Shown: positions 60,786 through 64,000 of the stretch, piece by piece
Layout: each line of letters begins with the position of its first letter
Position numbering within the stretch: position 1 is the first letter of the stretch
DNA from: Streptomyces sp. 35G-GA-8
Lineage (GTDB): Bacteria > Actinomycetota > Actinomycetes > Streptomycetales > Streptomycetaceae
Assembly: GCF_023534745.1 (NCBI RefSeq)
Contig: NZ_JAMHJQ010000013.1
Span: 1 to 64,000 of the forward strand
Direction of reading: 5' to 3'
Length of the DNA: 64,000 nt
The notes under the pieces: model-generated
Databases searched by the model: none
The model's input: only the letters and a program-made list of their open reading frames with translations
Told to the model about the DNA's origin: nothing
Made by a program: the position numbers and the translations under genes

Positions 60786-62674
60786 CGTGGCTTCTCCTCC
60801 GTGCGCGTGTCTCGCGGTACGTGTTCCAGTTCGAGCCCGTGCTCGCTCTCCTCCACGACCCGGAAGTACGGCGAGCGCTTCAGCGCCTCGCTCATCCGGT
60901 CGTAGCCGCCGGGCGGCAGATACCCCTCGCCGGTGGTGGCCTCCTCCTGGGAAGGGGTGAGGATCACGAACGCGGGGCGTCCGTCCGGGATGCCCGCGTC
61001 CAGGTACCCGGCCGGATCCCGGAGCATCTTCAGGTTCTCCGGCACTTCCTGTTCGGTGAAGAACCAGCGCTCGTAGTGGTCGTAGCGGTAGTACGCGCCG
61101 GGGAACGACCCGGTGGTGGCGAGGATCAGCGCCCCGTCCGGCGCACGGTCGTAGGCCCGTTTCACGAACGCGGTCTCGGCGGGCGGCGCGTACTGCATGC
61201 CCTCCTTGCCGTAGTACGACGGCAGGAAGCCCGCCAGCAGGGCGATCAGCGCCACGGGCAGCGCGACCACCGACATGCCTCGCGCCGCCCTCCGCGCCCT
61301 TCCGGTACCGGCGACGGTGGGGACGAGCGCGGCGGCGGCGAAGAAGGCCGTCCCCGGCAGCCCGAACAGATAGACGCGGAACAGCATTTCGCCGCCGTAG
61401 TCGTTGACGGCGAACAGCGGGACGGGCGCGGCGGCGGCCAGCAGCAGCGGCAGGGCGCTCCGTACGAGCCGGCGTCTCAGCAGCACGGCCGCGCCCGCGA
61501 GCACGGCCAGGATCAGCACCATCAGGATGTTGGCGCGCCCCACCAGCTCCGGTCCCGGGCCGCTCGGTTCACCGGCGAATCCGGCACGGGAGTTGTTCAG
61601 CAGATCGCCCGCCGAGTCGCGCAGGGTGCTCAGGGTGTCCAGGAACAGCACCCGCCCCATCGTCAGATCCCAGACGAGCATCAGCACGCCGGTGACCACG
61701 AGCAGCCCGAGATTGCGGTACCGGCGGGTCAGACAGAGGGCCAGCAGAGTCATGCAGAGCATCACCGGGGTCAGCTGGTGCGAGGCGTTGACGGCCGCGA
61801 TGAGCGGCGCCAGTATCGCCACCCCGGCCGCCCGCTGGCGCGTGGTGGTGGGCGGCGGTACGGACGCGGCGGCCGGGTCGAGCAGGGACCGGTCGCGCAG
61901 CCGCCCGGCGGATCCCGGCCGTACGAAATGCCGTACGACCACGGCGAACACGGTCAGGAAGAGCAGATAGGCGAAGGCCTGCGGGGACAGATAGTCCTGG
62001 CCCACCCAGTTGGCGAGCTGGAAGATCCAGACGGCGGCCCACACAAGCCGCCAGTCGTCGGTGAATGTGCGGTAGATCAGCATCAGGACCGGCAGCGTCA
62101 GCAGTCCGAACAGGACCGGCGCCCAGTTGATGAACGAGGCGGCGCCCGGCACCCCGAAGGCCCGGATCAGGGCCGCGTTGAGGGAGAAGAAGCCCGGCCA
62201 CTGGTCGTACGCGGACATGCCGCCGGACAGTTCGGCGCCCGGGTACACGGTCCCCTCGGCCAGCAGCCTGGCGATCACGGCGTCGTGCTTGGACGCCCAG
62301 GCGTAGCGGACGGAGTCGTAGAGGAGGGCGGGCGGCGCCTTGAGCGCCACCAGCATCGCGACACAGTGGGCGAGCGGCCACCAGGGGGCGGTGCCCGCCC
62401 GGCGCAGGCTCAGCAGAAAGCCGATCGAGAGCACGATCAGCGAGGCATAGAACGCGATGGGGAAACGGTCGAGGAGACCGAAGTCCCCGATGTCCCGGAA
62501 CCCGATCCTCGGCAACGACCAGGTCCACAGCGCCGCCGCGACCGCCAACGGAAACCAGGGCAGCAGCCGCTGGGGCCGGAGCACGGCCGATGGGCGGGAG
62601 GGGGCGGCGGACGTACGGGAGGGGACCGCGGACGGCCGGGGCGGGGCGGCGGACGGGCGGGGCTCCCCTGTCAT
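60782..62674 (-). CDS. Polytopic membrane protein, probable GT-C-type glycosyltransferase
   Basis: A 630-residue protein with about 12 membrane helices and a C-terminal extracellular domain ('GYLPPGGYDRMSEALKRSPY', 'FRVVEESEHGLELEHVPRD'). The long first loop ('PGAELSGGMSAYDQWPGFFS') contains acidic residues as expected in the catalytic loop of lipid-sugar-dependent GT-C enzymes, but no diagnostic motif is certain. The N-terminal tail repeats PPRPSAVPSR-like units. The ATG at 62674 follows GGGGGGA closely, just after the deacetylase stop. Probably polymerises or modifies the polymer of this locus. Confidence 0.75.
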   Translation of the reverse strand: MTGEPRPSAAPPRPSAVPSRTSAAPSRPSAVLRPQRLLPWFPLAVAAALWTWSLPRIGFRDIGDFGLLDRFPIAFYASLIVLSIGFLLSLRRAGTAPWWPLAHCVAMLVALKAPPALLYDSVRYAWASKHDAVIARLLAEGTVYPGAELSGGMSAYDQWPGFFSLNAALIRAFGVPGAASFINWAPVLFGLLTLPVLMLIYRTFTDDWRLVWAAVWIFQLANWVGQDYLSPQAFAYLLFLTVFAVVVRHFVRPGSAGRLRDRSLLDPAAASVPPPTTTRQRAAGVAILAPLIAAVNASHQLTPVMLCMTLLALCLTRRYRNLGLLVVTGVLMLVWDLTMGRVLFLDTLSTLRDSAGDLLNNSRAGFAGEPSGPGPELVGRANILMVLILAVLAGAAVLLRRRLVRSALPLLLAAAAPVPLFAVNDYGGEMLFRVYLFGLPGTAFFAAAALVPTVAGTGRARRAARGMSVVALPVALIALLAGFLPSYYGKEGMQYAPPAETAFVKRAYDRAPDGALILATTGSFPGAYYRYDHYERWFFTEQEVPENLKMLRDPAGYLDAGIPDGRPAFVILTPSQEEATTGEGYLPPGGYDRMSEALKRSPYFRVVEESEHGLELEHVPRDTRTEEKPR

Positions 62675-62681
62675 GTCCCCC

Positions 62682-63548
62682 CTATCCGGCGAACTCGGGC
62701 CCGCGCACGCGGGCGCGCGCGGTTCGGTACAGCCGCCAGCCCAGCGTGGCCGCCGAGTCGGAGAAGGGAGCGACCTCGACCCGCTCGCCGCGCGCTCCCT
62801 CGCCCGCCATCCAGGACTCGATGTCCGCCACGGTGTGGGTACGGCGGACGATGAGCCGGGCGATGCGGTACGGCTCGTCGCGCGCCGAGCTGAGCGCGTG
62901 GCGGACGGCGACGGCGGAGGCGTACCCGGCGGCCTCGGCGGCCCGCCGGACCGCGCGGCTGTTGTAGCCGTGCGGATAGGCCAGATGCGCCACCTCATGG
63001 CCGAGGGCGTCCTCCAACGCGCTTTTGGACTCACGCAGTTCACGGTGGAGCGCGGGGGCGCGGAGCGTGTCCAGCTGGGGATGGGTGACGGTGTGGGCGC
63101 CCACCTCGATGCCGTATCCCTCCAGTGCGGTCGCCTGGGCGAGCGTCATCATCGGGGCGGGCGGCAGCAGGCAGCCGGAGTCGGAGTCGGATCCGGACAC
63201 GCGTGTGCGCGTGCGCGTGTCCGTGCGCGTGAGGGCGCCGGTGGTCAGAAAAGCGGTGGCGGGCAGCGCGCGGGCGGCGAGCGCCTCGGCCGTGGGGCCG
63301 GGCAGATCGGCGAAGCCGTCGTCGAAGGTGAGGACGACGGGCCGGGGCGGCAGGGGCGTGCGGCGGACGAGATGACCGGCCAGCACGCCGACCGGGACCG
63401 GCGTACGGCCGCAGGCGACGACCGCGTCCAGCTGGGCCGCGAAGTCCCTTGGGGTGACGGTGAATTCGGCGATCCAGTCGGGCGGGTCGTCCATGACGGC
63501 GTGGTAGAGCAGTACGGGGACACGGGCGGCGGCGGGCAGGACCTTCAC
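62682..63548 (-). CDS. Polysaccharide deacetylase family protein
   Basis: A 288-residue NodB-type (CE4) deacetylase. Motif 1 is 'PRPVVLTFDDGFADLPGPTA' (catalytic and metal Asp), motif 2 'GYGIEVGAHTVTHPQLDTLR' (two metal His), and motif 3 'VAHLAYPHGYNSRAVRRAAE'. An insert of Thr-Arg repeats (about 110-120) lies between motifs 1 and 2. It removes N- or O-acetyl groups from a glycan. No signal peptide is evident. Its GTG overlaps the stop of the upstream glycosyltransferase by four bases. Confidence 0.9.
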   Translation of the reverse strand: MKVLPAAARVPVLLYHAVMDDPPDWIAEFTVTPRDFAAQLDAVVACGRTPVPVGVLAGHLVRRTPLPPRPVVLTFDDGFADLPGPTAEALAARALPATAFLTTGALTRTDTRTRTRVSGSDSDSGCLLPPAPMMTLAQATALEGYGIEVGAHTVTHPQLDTLRAPALHRELRESKSALEDALGHEVAHLAYPHGYNSRAVRRAAEAAGYASAVAVRHALSSARDEPYRIARLIVRRTHTVADIESWMAGEGARGERVEVAPFSDSAATLGWRLYRTARARVRGPEFAG

Positions 63549-64000
63549 GCCTGGCTCCTGTCCCTGGCTGTCCGTCTGCGGGCCCTCGCGTAGCCGAGGG
63601 GGCCGTAGAGCATGCCTCGGCGTTCCAGCCGGGAGAGGGAGCGCGGCCAGGGGTGGTGCCGGGTGCCGTGCGCGCCGGGTACGCCGAGCACGCCGGGCAC
63701 GCCGGGCACACTGGGCACCTCTGACACCGACGCCTCTTCGTGCGAGCGGTGGGCGGTGATCGCGCGGGCATGGGCCAGACCGCGCGGCAGCCTCGCCAGC
63801 AGGGCGGGCAGCAGCGCGGGACGGCGCACCAGGATCGCGGTCAGATACGCGGTGAGGCCGGCGCCGTATCCGTACGCCTGGTTCTCCAGGTCCTGCCAGG
63901 TCTCGCGGTGGTGGTGCCAGACGAGCGCCGATGGCATGTAGCGCAGCCGGTGGCCCGCGGACAGGATCCGGACGAAGGCGTAGAGGTCGTCGCCGCCCCG
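63545..64000 (-). CDS. Glycosyltransferase family 2, C-terminal part (runs off the right edge)
   Basis: The last 151 codons of a GT2 enzyme; the start is beyond 64000. The acceptor-site region reads 'GGDDLYAFVRILSAGHRLRY' followed by 'PSALVWHHHRETWQDLENQA', typical of GT2 enzymes with the ED/DD motif. A Gly/Pro/Val repeat (PSVPGVPGVLGVPG) occurs near the end. It is coupled by overlap to the deacetylase gene and leads the minus-strand half of the polysaccharide locus. Confidence 0.85.
   Translation of the reverse strand, partial: RGGDDLYAFVRILSAGHRLRYMPSALVWHHHRETWQDLENQAYGYGAGLTAYLTAILVRRPALLPALLARLPRGLAHARAITAHRSHEEASVSEVPSVPGVPGVLGVPGAHGTRHHPWPRSLSRLERRGMLYGPLGYARARRRTARDRSQA

Overview
The window is a chromosomal segment of a Streptomyces-type actinomycete. 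It has very high GC, mostly GC-ending codons, a mix of ATG, GTG and TTG starts, a WhiB regulator, a SpoIIM homologue, coenzyme F420 genes, five LytR-CpsA-Psr (LCP) cell-wall ligases and a SigB/F/G-type sigma factor with its partner-switching proteins. No insertion sequence, prophage, CRISPR array or tRNA gene was seen. Apart from the far right end, which looks like a more variable surface-polysaccharide locus, this is ordinary core chromosome.

Layout. 1-447: promoter and leader region of a ribosomal RNA operon that runs leftwards out of the window. 448-2577: divergent spoIIM and RDD membrane-protein genes. 2597-13091, minus strand: a conserved protein, ahcY, a cation diffusion facilitator, manA, a SIS-domain protein, a Trm112-like protein, manB, an L-lactate permease and a DUF3499 protein. 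13364-20568: a metallopeptidase-like protein, a DUF5719 exported protein coupled to a 1293-residue membrane glycosyltransferase, then whiB and its long control region. 20309-23375: a cysteine-rich leader peptide, a cysteine dioxygenase-like cupin, and the F420 genes fbiA and fbiB. 23399-28233: a DNA glycosylase, a pair of inverted 90-base repeats, the GDP-mannose pyrophosphorylase gene (manC type), a peptidoglycan-recognition amidase and a TIGR03089 protein. The order manA / SIS / manB / whiB / fbiA / fbiB / manC is a conserved actinobacterial arrangement.

28513-38572 holds five LCP genes with a glycosyltransferase and a thioesterase between them. 38572-46675 holds a blasticidin-S-deaminase-like protein, a secreted protein, a methyltransferase, an ArsR/VOC pair, an acyl-CoA dehydrogenase, UDP-glucose dehydrogenase and an aldo/keto reductase. 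46790-49706 is purK-purE-dipeptidase with overlapping genes. 49898-54327 holds a GtrA protein, a two-component system and a POT peptide transporter with an attenuator-like leader. 54403-56689 is the anti-sigma, anti-anti-sigma and sigma module (sigI-like). 56781 to the right edge is a polysaccharide locus: aminotransferase, flippase fusion, GT-C-like membrane protein, polysaccharide deacetylase and a truncated glycosyltransferase.

Taken together, much of the window supplies envelope polymers: GDP-mannose (manA, manB, manC), UDP-glucuronate (ugd), polymer transfer to the wall (LCP proteins) and export (flippase). The most interesting non-coding signals are two candidate leader-peptide devices (poly-Cys before the dioxygenase, Trp-Trp before the POT transporter), the inverted pair of 90-base palindromic repeats, and a run of probable leaderless starts in which a TANNNT-like hexamer lies 6-7 bases before the start codon.
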